DNA of 64,000 nucleotides from Actinomycetes bacterium (lineage in GTDB: Bacteria > Actinomycetota > Acidimicrobiia > Acidimicrobiales > Bog-793). The notes beneath the pieces are model-generated. The model was not told the DNA's origin, made no database searches, and was given only the letters and a program-made list of their open reading frames with translations. Each line of letters starts with the position of its first letter. Within the stretch, counting starts at the first letter, position 1. The stretch is taken from assembly GCA_021796535.1 (NCBI GenBank), contig JAKABW010000005.1:1-64000 (forward strand). The letters run 5' to 3'. The position numbers and the translations under genes are program-made. Below, piece by piece: positions 1-9,333 of this stretch.

Positions 1-737
1 CTCACCAAAAGCTCTTATCGGTGTCCTAGACGCCAAAGTTGTGCTTGATAAGATCAGCGCTTTTTCTCACATACCTGTCTATCTGGTCGTGATGGTTTTT
101 GGCCCTACCGGCGGATCAAAGTATTCCTATGTCGGACATGCAACGGACTACTGTTGCATGCGAAGATGTAAATGCCATGGTCTCTGAGCTTCGTTCGTAG
201 CCTCGGAGCCCCATAGATCTCCCGACTGGAGGCAAATACCTCTAAGAACTCGCTCTTTGAGCCTAGGCGTCGCTCACCGCCGTTTCGTAGCGTTCTCTGC
301 CGGCACTACACTGGCGCTAGTAACCAGATCACGATACCTTATATACTGCACACAGGATTTGAAGCCGAAAATCGTTTTAAGATTTCCTTCTTTATTCTGA
401 GCTGTTAGTTCTCTTTACAAAGCCTACGGTTCTCCTCTGCACAATGTCACCGACATCGCCCCCGGGGGCTTTCCTGGCCTTTTTGGCACTGCTAACTAAG
501 TTCGAAGGGTTGGCATCTACACCCCCAACTCCTCGGCACCTCTTGAGGGTTGTAGTTCTGTTCTCTACGAGTCTCGTGCATCACGTTTGAATTCCTAATC
601 AAAACTTCTTAGCGTCTTTGACACGTCTACTTCTCGTTCTCCATGTCTAGCATTCTCCTTGACCTTAGGGAGAACCGTGTCCCGGTTGGTGAGTAGGTTC
701 ACCTGACTTCATTCATGGGTGATCTATCCACTGCACC

Positions 738-750
738 AATTGTAACAATT
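738..750. promoter_or_regulatory. Palindrome AATTGT-A-ACAATT upstream of the XRE/ImmA gene, candidate autoregulatory operator
   Basis: Exact inverted repeat ~43 nt upstream of the ATG at 793; a TATAAT hexamer lies at 780-785, 7 nt before the ATG. Confidence 0.4.
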
Positions 751-792
751 CAGAAGTGCGGCATGTAAGTGAGTTGATGTATAATAATAATC

Positions 793-1971
793 ATGGAGGT
801 AAAGGATTTAGGGGCGCGTATTAAAACACTTCGTGATGGAATAGAGTCTATAGAGTTAGCAAAGGATGCAGGTATTGACCCTAGTGTGCTCTCGCTTATA
901 GAGGATGGCAAACGGCCGGCGAAGGTTGGAGAGATCGCAAAAATAGCTGAATCTTTAGGAATATCTCCATTGGCGATTCTGGAACCAGACTCTCTACTTG
1001 CACGATTGCCTGTAGCGGCAAGATCGACCACCGATGCGCTGGACAAAGAGATGAACGTTCGTCTAGTTGCTCTTGCAGAACTTCATCATCTTTTGTTTTG
1101 TGCGAGCATTAAGCCAACAATATCAATTTCAGATCTTCCGGATATAGAGGAACTGGAGTGGTTGGATCAGTCAAAAAAATTCGCAAACTGGGCTAAAGAC
1201 AATCTAAAATATAGCAACGGGGATGATCGCTTTAGCAATCTAGTTGTCAGTATAGAAAATAATCTTGGAATTGATATTGTAGTTGAGCCATATGATGATG
1301 CTCTCGGTTCTGCAATCACTGACAAAGAATTCCCGTTGATTCTCATCAATTCGCAACAGCCCAAAAATAGAGCACTGTTTACGCTTGCCCATGAATTGGG
1401 GCATATCTTATTTGGAGATGGTAGAACTATGATGGTTCACCGAAATCTTGAAGGCAAAGACCCTGTAGAACGCAGAGCTAATGCTTTTGCAGCTGAACTT
1501 CTCATGCCTGAAAGGGAAATCAAGAAAATGCTTAAAGCAGAGGAAACCGATTTGATGCGTTTCGCGAAACTGATGGCGCACTTCTCCGTGAGCTGGGAGT
1601 CTCTTATTTACCGTCTCCACAATCTGAGGATTATTAACTCAGCAGGTCGAGATCATTTACGGACTGTTGGATTTGCTGGAATTATTAGATCAGTTGACGA
1701 CAGTGAGCTAGTCAAAAAGCTGGAATTACAGCGCTCGTACCCAGAGCTACATTTTCCGAAGCAGCTGTCAGAAAGGCTAAAGCTAGGATACGTAAGTGGA
1801 ATCGTGAGTGTTAATCCGTTAGCAGGTATCCTTCATCGTGACTCTAATGAACTGCTTGAGGAACTCGAAACTGAACCAATTGCAGAAGAATATATTACCG
1901 AGGCACTTAATCCACTAGCAGACTCAGTAGAGGAGTCCCAAGATGAAGTTTACGCCGGCGAAGCGGTTTAG
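793..1971 (+). CDS. XRE-family HTH protein fused to ImmA/IrrE-type metallopeptidase (antitoxin-like)
   Basis: 392 aa; N-terminal HTH (LGARIKTLRDGIESIELAKDAGIDPSVLSLIEDGKRPAKVGEIAKIAESLGI) and zinc motif TLAHELGHILFG. Confidence 0.85.
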   Translation: MEVKDLGARIKTLRDGIESIELAKDAGIDPSVLSLIEDGKRPAKVGEIAKIAESLGISPLAILEPDSLLARLPVAARSTTDALDKEMNVRLVALAELHHLLFCASIKPTISISDLPDIEELEWLDQSKKFANWAKDNLKYSNGDDRFSNLVVSIENNLGIDIVVEPYDDALGSAITDKEFPLILINSQQPKNRALFTLAHELGHILFGDGRTMMVHRNLEGKDPVERRANAFAAELLMPEREIKKMLKAEETDLMRFAKLMAHFSVSWESLIYRLHNLRIINSAGRDHLRTVGFAGIIRSVDDSELVKKLELQRSYPELHFPKQLSERLKLGYVSGIVSVNPLAGILHRDSNELLEELETEPIAEEYITEALNPLADSVEESQDEVYAGEAV

Positions 1972-2549
1972 TGCTCACCCCCATTTTATACGATGCCGTC
2001 ACCTTAAACAATTTTGGTGCTATCGATAGCTTGAATGTGCTACAACGCCGTCACGAGAACCACCCCGAGCCTCGTTGGACTGAGCAAGTGTACGAAGAGA
2101 TAGAAAAAGGTGTAAAACTTGGATATTCACATTGTAAGAGAGTCATTGATCAGAAGCTATGGTTTGGTGAACCTGCCAAACTCAACCATAAAGAACAGAT
2201 ACAATTCTTCCAAACCCTCGCGGCTTTAAGCGATGGTACCGGCAAAAATAAAGAAGAGCCTACTGTTACAAAGAACCACGGGGAAGCCGCATCCATCTTG
2301 GTGGCGGAGCGACATGAAGGAACTTTTATGACCGATGATGCCGCCGCATACGATTTTGCTAAGAAGCGATCGGAGACAAGGAAGACAAATGTGATTGCTT
2401 CGATTGACCTTCTTCGTGAGGCAGTTGCGATGGGAGAGTTGAATAATGATAAAGCCGTAGCTCTTGCAACCGGAATTGAGGAGAAAGGTCGGTTTCTACG
2501 CCGGATACATTCGGATAAAATTCGAGATCCTAACTATTTTAGTCGGTAG
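1971..2549 (+). CDS. PIN-like domain protein, candidate toxin partner
   Basis: 192 aa; GTG start overlaps the upstream TAG by 1 nt; PIN-like acidic motifs YDAVTLNNF, NHGEAASILVAE, FMTDDAAAYDFA. Confidence 0.65.
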   Translation: MLTPILYDAVTLNNFGAIDSLNVLQRRHENHPEPRWTEQVYEEIEKGVKLGYSHCKRVIDQKLWFGEPAKLNHKEQIQFFQTLAALSDGTGKNKEEPTVTKNHGEAASILVAERHEGTFMTDDAAAYDFAKKRSETRKTNVIASIDLLREAVAMGELNNDKAVALATGIEEKGRFLRRIHSDKIRDPNYFSR

Positions 2550-3337
2550 GTATGCGCTAAGAAAATCACATAAGATATTCTGTTTGTCCATGTCATAGGT
2601 AGCTAGGATTGATCTCAACTATGCCATGAGATCTTAAAATCTCTCGCTAGTTCATAAACAGTTGCACTAGACTGGTGCCGCTAAACCAACCGACTAATTT
2701 GCACAGTGATGTGCTGAATGGAACGGTTGTACATGTTTGGGTATGGTCGCCGTGGGTGAAAATCAGTGAGTTCCAAATGTTGATGTGTGGTAATAGCCCG
2801 ATTGATGGGTGACATGACCGAGTGGAGAAGAGAGAATCACAAAAGTTTTTGTATGAAAATCGCTAATCTTTGTAACATGAGGAGTAAAACTATATTAATA
2901 CAAGGTATGGGGTAAAAATTCTCTGGAGGGAGGTTCTGGTTCCCCATGTTCGCTCCTGTTATATTTTGGGAAAGAGGGTTTTGCCGATAGTTACCATGAA
3001 TAGTCATCATGCAACATTGTCTGCCACAAAAAGAGCGGTATGGAGCGTCAGGGCAGTGGCTTTCCGTGAGTCTGGAGTGCCGCCGGTATCGACTCTGGGG
3101 CACAGCCAACGGTTACCGTTTGCCGTGGTCGTTTTTAGACAGTCTTTATATGCAGCTTAAACCGTTGTAATTCAGTAAAGCCGCGGTAGTTCTCCGGCAA
3201 TTCATGACATATCTTCCAAAGATGTCGGCATATCCAAATGACTATTGATATTTGTCAGAGACTGCTAATTGATGGCAACGTTATATGCGCGGTCGGAGAC
3301 AAAGAGCTCGATTTTGTGAAAATTATGCTTTGAAGGG

Positions 3338-4171
3338 TTACCTGGCGGGAAAGCCAGTGACGCGAATAATAATCGTGTCAAACCAGCGATCCGGCAGTAT
3401 ACGGCGCAGGAAGATTATTGGTTTGGCGCCATAGCCGGCAGTGTAGCGGGTTCTTGGCCGGCGCGCCGTCACTGCCATGGCGATGACATTTGCGATGACG
3501 GAAGGTGAGGAACCGCTATACGCATTGGTGTGAGAGCCGAGCAATTTTGCCATGATGGCTGCCTGCTTGGCGTACGGACCCTTACCGGAGACTTCTTTGA
3601 GTCCCTCTGCCGCAATGTCTCCCCACTCAGTCTTAATGCCACCGGGCTCAACGACGACAATATTGATTCCGAAAGGTTTGGTTTCGATCCTCATGCAATC
3701 ACTCAGGGCTTCGATGGCAAATTTTGTCGCGTGGTACCAGCCGCCGAGCGGGGTATAGACTTTGCCTCCCATCGAGCTGATATTGACGACTGTGCCGCTG
3801 TGTTGGGCGCGCATGTGCGGGAGTACGAGCTGCGTGAGGCGTGCGGCACCGAACACATTGACATCGAACTGACGGCGGGCCTCACTCATCGGCACCTCTT
3901 CAATCGCTCCGTATGACCCGTACCCGGCGTTGTTGACCAGGACGTCGATACGGCCCTCCTTATTGATGATGTGCTCGATGCCGGAACACATCGAGTTATC
4001 GTCTGTCACATCCATTGCCAGGGTTGTGATGCCCCGATCAGCCAGAGTCTGCAATCGGTCAGTGCGACGGGCGACGCCGTAGACGGTAAAACCAATGTCG
4101 TGGAGTTTCAGTGCGGTTGCTTCACCGATACCGGAGGAGGCTCCGGTGACGAGGGCGATTTTGGCTACCAT
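3338..4171 (-). CDS. SDR-family NAD(P)-dependent oxidoreductase
   Basis: VALVTGASSGIGEATA cofactor motif, NNAGYG, YHATK catalytic motif; ATG at 4171 preceded by AAGGAG. Confidence 0.9.
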   Translation of the reverse strand: MVAKIALVTGASSGIGEATALKLHDIGFTVYGVARRTDRLQTLADRGITTLAMDVTDDNSMCSGIEHIINKEGRIDVLVNNAGYGSYGAIEEVPMSEARRQFDVNVFGAARLTQLVLPHMRAQHSGTVVNISSMGGKVYTPLGGWYHATKFAIEALSDCMRIETKPFGINIVVVEPGGIKTEWGDIAAEGLKEVSGKGPYAKQAAIMAKLLGSHTNAYSGSSPSVIANVIAMAVTARRPRTRYTAGYGAKPIIFLRRILPDRWFDTIIIRVTGFPAR

Positions 4172-4182
4172 ACGTACTCCTT

Positions 4183-4214
4183 GTACTATAATGAACCAAA
4201 GTTCATTATAGTAC
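4183..4214. promoter_or_regulatory. Perfect 14-bp inverted repeat GTACTATAATGAAC-CAAA-GTTCATTATAGTAC, candidate operator overlapping TATAAT
   Basis: Direct reading; lies just upstream of the SDR gene and runs into the IS630 left end. Confidence 0.65.
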
Positions 4215-5342
4215 GGTGACACCTAAATAGCGCTCGATTGACCGACCGCTTCGAGGGCCACCCGACCTCGTCAGACCTTGGTGATGATCTGCTTGGCGGT
4301 CTTGGTCCGGATGAACGGAATGGGATCCTCGTTGTGATGGGCGATGTGGTCCTCGATGGCTTCGGCGACGCTACCGAAGCTACCCCGCCGGATCCTTTTG
4401 GTCGTGATCACTCCGAACCACCGCTCGACCTCATTTAGCCATGAGGAGCTCGTCGGGGTGAAGTGAAAGTGGAACCTCTTGTGCTGCTCCAGCCACGCCA
4501 TTACGTCGGGGTGCTTGTGGGTGCCGCAGTTGTCCAAGATGATGTTGATCTCCTTGCCCGGGGGACTTCACGATTGATAGGCGCAAAAAGGCCAAGAACT
4601 CTTCGTGGCGATGGAGCGATAAACACTCACCGATGAGCTCACCGGTGAGGACGTTGAGGACAGCGAAAAGCGTGGTGGTGCCGTGGCCTTGTAGTCATGG
4701 TTGACCCTGCTTGATCGGCAGGCTCGGTTGAGTGGGGTCCGGGCCTGGATCCGGGACTTCTCGTCGAAGCTGAACACGATGGCCCCGTCGGGTGGGTTCA
4801 TGTAAAGCCCCACGACGTCGATCAACTTGTCCTCAGAAGTGCGGGTCCGTCGAGATCTTGAAGGTCTTGACCAGATGAGGTTTGATCCCCCGGGCTTGCC
4901 ACTCCCGTTGGACGGTCGTGTGTGAGAGCCCGCAATGCTCGGCCATGGTGCGATTCGACCAGTGGGTGGCATCGCCCGGCGTCGTGTGCAAGGTGTCGTT
5001 GATCATCTGGTCGATCTGTTCTTGGGTGATCACCGGTTTGCGACCCCGGCCTTCATGCACCTCTCCCACCCACTCGACACCGTCTGACTCGAAGTGACTG
5101 CGCCACTTAGCACCGTTGAGCGTGAGACGTCGAGAGCCTCGGCGATGTTCCAAGTTGGCCACGCCGTCGCCAGCCATCAACAGGCCCTTGGCCTCCCTCA
5201 CCGCCCGGTAGGGCAACGACACGCTCGCTGCGATACCTTCGAGCGCAGTGCGCTCCTTCTTGTTCAGATGCAACGGCGCTCAGGAGGTCGGGCCATAGGT
5301 ACATCCTACAGATATCGCACGGCTATTTAGGTGTCACTACAC
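4211..5342. mobile_element. IS630-family insertion sequence (~1.13 kb) with terminal inverted repeats and TA target duplication
   Basis: Left end GTACGGTGACACCTAAATAGC, right end (rc) GTGTAGTGACACCTAAATAGC; TA at 4209-4210 and 5343-5344; encloses IS630-like transposase reading frames. Confidence 0.85.
4271..5273 (-). pseudogene. IS630-family transposase, disrupted by frameshifts/stops
   Basis: Homologous pieces split over ORFs 4833-5273 (HTH), 4568-4972 (VFSFDEKSRIQA) and 4271-4537 (DNCGTHKHPDV...SSSWLNEVERWF DDE region). Confidence 0.85.
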
Positions 5343-5384
5343 TAGTAGCACCAGGGAACAGGAGCTTCAGCTGGTCCTTCGTGT

Positions 5385-5570
5385 TTCAGCTCCAAAGGGA
5401 CTCTTGGGCTTTTTCCATCAAGAACTTGAGATCGGTATCAGACTTTGTGGTCCCGATGTGGCGGATCAGTTTCTTTTCCATACCCCGCTTTCCAGTCATT
5501 TTTCAACAATGCGGACTCCGGTGGTAGATCCCAGCTTTGACTTTTCCGAATACATGAACCAAATAGAAGG
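5385..5570 (-). pseudogene. Remnant of an IS1634/IS4-superfamily transposase N-terminus
   Basis: Reverse-strand reading gives MYSEKSKLGSTTGVRIVEK, then after a frameshift KLIRHIGTTKSDTDLKFLMEKAQESLW, resembling IS1634-type N-termini. Confidence 0.45.
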
Positions 5571-5843
5571 CCGGGTGACCAAGGTTTTCGCCATGCGGTT
5601 TTTATACTTACAGGTCAGGGAATTTACCTAACCTATTGAAGGGCACAATGTTACTTTTTTTGAATAACGGAGAAAGTCAGGAAGAAGGTCGGTCTCTGAG
5701 ACTTACTGCGGCCCACTTTGACGTGGATGTAAAAACTCTCCGATGGGAATTCAGGGAGGCAGACATACCTATTCGACCCCGCAGAGGCTGGGCCAACGCA
5801 GAGCATTTCTGACCAGCGGACATCCCCCGAACACAACGCCTAC

Positions 5844-7559
5844 TCAGCGTCTATCGACCGGTGCATTGAAGTACTGCTTATTTACCACAACGGTCTCTGT
5901 ATGTGGATCTAACCACCCAACAAAGTCTGAAACACCGAGTTGAACCTTCCCGAGCCTGCCCGTCGACACGAGAGTACAGCTCTTGCGAGTCCTAGTGAGT
6001 GCGACCAAGAGTTGACACACCTCGGCATTCGTGGGATCAGCGCTGCGCGGGAAATGCCCCTGATTTACACCTACGACGAAGACATGCGCCGACTGTAATC
6101 CCTTCGATCCCATTAGCGAGGTGAGCATGATGGTAGGTTCATCCGGATCCGCTTCGGTCTCGCTCGGAGAGGACGGGACAAGGAAGCCGGCAAGATCGAC
6201 CGCGTTAATTCCAAGAACAGCAGCCAACCTCTCCCTCTCGTCAAGAGAGAGCGACTCCTCTGCTTCTAGTCGTCTCACTAGCTCGACAACCTCAAGTTGA
6301 GTGTCGACGAACACTACCGACAGCAGTGAGCGAAGCGTCTCTTCACTCGCTAATGCACTTCTCACGACTGACTCCCAATCAATGGGCTGAAGAAGCTGCA
6401 GAAGAACCCGCCACCCAAGATTCGAATCTGCATCATGGACCAGAAACTGATAGCCATCTAGCAGCAAAAGCTCTGGAGGGTTATTGCTTGATGTCACGAT
6501 GTTTGTGAACTTGTCGCGAAGGTATTGCTCAATCTGCCCAAGAAATGGATTCGGACCGATGATCAGGGCAGTTGGATACTTCTTAGCCCGCGACTCCTTA
6601 ATGTCCGCTTGGCTTATCTCTCTAATTCGTCCTTCAATGTATCGCCCCATGTATGGCGCAGATTTGGTTTGGGTCGAACATTTGGCATGAACAATCCTCG
6701 GGTACTCCGTACTGTCCTGACGCTTCTCGGGGATGAAGCACTCGTACGGCTTGTCGAGTCGGCCATCCAACAGTCCCAACGCTCGTGCACGCTCTACCAC
6801 GGTATGGGTCGCATCAACTACCACCTGAGTGCAGCGGGTGCAGTACGGCAATTCGAACCGTGCAAACTCCTCCCCGGAAGCAAGCTTACGAATGGCGTCG
6901 GGTGTGGCGTCACGAAAGGCGTATAGGGCCTGGTCGTCGTCACCAACAATGAGGATGGGGCTCTTCTTGCCAAGTTCACGGACAAACTCAACCTCGAGGG
7001 GACAAAAGTCTTGAAATTCGTCAACTACCACCTGCGGGTATGAGGGGACTCGGTCTGTGTCGGCTTCCAGCGCACGGAACACTCGATAAACAGCATCGTC
7101 AAAGCTTACGGCATCGTAGTAAGAGCCACTTGACAGTACCCTACCCATGGATGGATCGTCTACCGCGAGATTTCGGAACAGTCCCCCCAGACTGAGGGCA
7201 TCAAGGGTTACGCCATCAACAATCCGTAGATCTTCAAGAAACAACTGCGTCAACGGTGTATAGTAATGAACGCCATGAGTTACTCCCGTGCCATCAATCT
7301 GGTGTAGCAAACGCCGAGCGAACCCGTGGAAAGAGTAAACATCTGTATTGGCTCCAATTGCCTCATCCAGGTCTTTGACGAGGCCTAGAAGGAACGTCAT
7401 TGCGAGCCCTCGGTCTTCGATCGCTGCAAGCACCTGTTGAAATGTGTAGGTCTTACCGGTACCCGGTCCAGCCACAATTAGCTTTTTCCGAGCGTCGCTC
7501 TCCAGAATTCTCCTCAGCGCCTCTGCCCGCCGCTCATGAAATTCCTCATCGCTCAACAT
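5844..7559 (-). CDS. UvrD/PcrA-like superfamily 1 helicase
   Basis: 571 aa; VAGPGTGKTYTF, VVDEFQDFCPLE, LIVGDDDQALYAFR, LTSLMGSKGLQ, VALTRTRKSCTLV. Confidence 0.9.
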   Translation of the reverse strand: MLSDEEFHERRAEALRRILESDARKKLIVAGPGTGKTYTFQQVLAAIEDRGLAMTFLLGLVKDLDEAIGANTDVYSFHGFARRLLHQIDGTGVTHGVHYYTPLTQLFLEDLRIVDGVTLDALSLGGLFRNLAVDDPSMGRVLSSGSYYDAVSFDDAVYRVFRALEADTDRVPSYPQVVVDEFQDFCPLEVEFVRELGKKSPILIVGDDDQALYAFRDATPDAIRKLASGEEFARFELPYCTRCTQVVVDATHTVVERARALGLLDGRLDKPYECFIPEKRQDSTEYPRIVHAKCSTQTKSAPYMGRYIEGRIREISQADIKESRAKKYPTALIIGPNPFLGQIEQYLRDKFTNIVTSSNNPPELLLLDGYQFLVHDADSNLGWRVLLQLLQPIDWESVVRSALASEETLRSLLSVVFVDTQLEVVELVRRLEAEESLSLDERERLAAVLGINAVDLAGFLVPSSPSETEADPDEPTIMLTSLMGSKGLQSAHVFVVGVNQGHFPRSADPTNAEVCQLLVALTRTRKSCTLVSTGRLGKVQLGVSDFVGWLDPHTETVVVNKQYFNAPVDRR

Positions 7560-8492
7560 TCATGCCCCCAGAAGCGAATATGCGCTAATGAATACTTCGC
7601 CCGTACGGGAAGCGTGCTGCCGCTTGCGTGTCAATAGCTCCGGTAGTCCGATCCGATCCTCCAACACGGCGCTTAGATCTCTTCCGTCCATTAGAAATAG
7701 CTTTGGTCGATTCTGAGAATATGTAGTCAATACGGACTCTTGGAAGCCATTGACGGAAAGGAAGAGTCCAAGGGTGTTCTCCAGCTTGCGACCGATCTTG
7801 CCGCTAAAGGAATCCAGGTCAGCAACGTCTGCCCAGTCCTTCCTCCATTTGGCCTCGAATAGATATTCAGTTCCTTCGAATGTGAACGCTCCGTCGATTT
7901 GCTCGCCAACAATTCGAAATGACGCCTTCGCGTCTATATCGAAGAGCACAAACAGCTCGTTAGGTAGTCTCTCTAGTGCGTAGCCACGAGCTTGATGATC
8001 TTCCAGCCGCGTGAGTTCGTAGAAAAGATCACAAAGTTCTCCGAGCTTGATGCGAATTTCGCGTTGTGCGGCCGCACGAGCCTCCTCCTCCCGTTGCCGC
8101 CGGGTCGCCTCTTCTGATTCGGTACGAAGGGCACGGTATGGTTCAACGAGGCCTCGGAGGCTCGCAAGGGCAGCGACGGCCTCTTTATACTTCCGTTCGC
8201 CGTCCTCGACTCGCTTTAGGTAGCTCGGGTCGGTGATGTCAGCCGTAGCCAAAATCAAGGTGAGTAGCTCGTCGAGATACTTACCCTGATTAGCGGCCAT
8301 CGTTTCGACAAGGCGAGCAACTATATTGCGCTTGTAGTCCGTCCAATCGAGATGACCAACTAGCCCTACGTCTGGAAGTACAACGCTCAGATACTCTCTA
8401 AGATCCTTTTTGTACCAGAAAACCAGGCTCAGAGCTTCCTTGAGAGGCTTTAAGATAGAGGTGTTTACTCGCTTTGAGGAAGCCGCTGTCAT
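7560..8492 (-). CDS. Restriction-endonuclease-like protein (Mrr-type PD-(D/E)XK)
   Basis: 310 aa; IDGAFTFEGTEYLFEAKWRK matches D...ExK; start overlaps upstream stop (ATGA). Confidence 0.7.
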   Translation of the reverse strand: MTAASSKRVNTSILKPLKEALSLVFWYKKDLREYLSVVLPDVGLVGHLDWTDYKRNIVARLVETMAANQGKYLDELLTLILATADITDPSYLKRVEDGERKYKEAVAALASLRGLVEPYRALRTESEEATRRQREEEARAAAQREIRIKLGELCDLFYELTRLEDHQARGYALERLPNELFVLFDIDAKASFRIVGEQIDGAFTFEGTEYLFEAKWRKDWADVADLDSFSGKIGRKLENTLGLFLSVNGFQESVLTTYSQNRPKLFLMDGRDLSAVLEDRIGLPELLTRKRQHASRTGEVFISAYSLLGA

Positions 8493-9313
8493 AATCTAAC
8501 CCACTGCTCGTGACCGAGCGGTGCTTCGTTTAGCCGATCCCAGCGGGCTCGCCAGTCCGGCAGATGCTTGTCCATCAGCTTCGTGAAACGAGGACCGTGG
8601 CTACGTTCGAGCAGATGGGTCATCTCATGGACGGTCAAGTATTCTAGGCACTCGGGATGCTTCTTAGCCAGCTCAATATTGAGCCAGATGTGCCCAGTCT
8701 CCCGGTTACAGGAGCCCCACTTCGTCTTCATGCGGCGGATGGTCCACTTGGGCACAGTAACGCTCATCTTGCGCTCCCACCTCTCGATGAGGTCAGGGGT
8801 AGCCCGCCACAGTTGGTCGCGGTACCAGCGGCCGAGGATCTCCCGCCAATGCTTGAACGTCTTTACGCGGTAGAACTTGACGTTGCGTGCGAACCAGACC
8901 CTTTGCACCGTAGCAGAAGACACGCCCTGTGCCATGGGCATCGACCGGCACGACCAGTCCGTCTCACCCTCGGACTTTTCATGCATGATCGCTTGCACGA
9001 TCTTTGTGACCTTCTGCGGCGGGATCAACGGCTTCGGGCTCCGGCCCTTGCGAACCACACCGATCCCCTTCAGGCCGTCATCCATAAACCGCTTGCGCTG
9101 GTTGGATACCGTTGTCGGCGAAACCCCCAGTCGCACACCGATCACCGTGTCGGTGACACCGTCGGCGGATAGCAACAGTGCTCGGGCGCACTGCATATCA
9201 CGGTGTCTGGCGGTATGTAAGCGGGAGAGCTTCTCGAGCACTTTTCGCTGGCCGACGGAAAGCGGCATTGGGGCAGTAGGAGAGTGCATAGGCCATCCTA
9301 CCACAAGCCCCAC
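8489..9313 (-). CDS. Chimeric protein: IS630 transposase HTH/winged-helix region fused in frame to a YgjP/DUF45-type zinc metallopeptidase
   Basis: Residues ~17-154 read as IS630 transposase N-terminus; from ~155 WYRDQLW...MKTKWGSCNRETGHIWLN...VHEMTHLLERSHGPRF (HExxH plus third His). Confidence 0.85.
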   Translation of the reverse strand: MGLVVGWPMHSPTAPMPLSVGQRKVLEKLSRLHTARHRDMQCARALLLSADGVTDTVIGVRLGVSPTTVSNQRKRFMDDGLKGIGVVRKGRSPKPLIPPQKVTKIVQAIMHEKSEGETDWSCRSMPMAQGVSSATVQRVWFARNVKFYRVKTFKHWREILGRWYRDQLWRATPDLIERWERKMSVTVPKWTIRRMKTKWGSCNRETGHIWLNIELAKKHPECLEYLTVHEMTHLLERSHGPRFTKLMDKHLPDWRARWDRLNEAPLGHEQWVRL

Positions 9314-9333
9314 TTATTTGCGAGACCCTACAC
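8852..9333. mobile_element. Truncated IS630-family element (one end only) within the chimeric gene
   Basis: End (rc) GTGTAGGGTCTCGCAAATAAG followed by TA (9334-9335), parallel to the GTGTAG... end of the first IS630; no opposite terminus found. Confidence 0.65.

Noticed and set aside
750-1620. Minus-strand ORFs 750-1046, 1167-1364 and 1408-1620 inside the XRE/ImmA gene
   Set aside because: Antisense to a well-supported gene; no recognisable domains. The same applies to most nested ORFs in the track.
2837-3160. Overlapping small ORFs between the PIN-like and SDR genes
   Set aside because: No family resemblance, no clear ribosome-binding site; treated as noncoding. Also considered tmRNA here but the conserved ends are not present.
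5404-5631. 75-aa plus-strand ORF
   Set aside because: The opposite strand reads as IS1634-type transposase fragments, which explains the open frame better.
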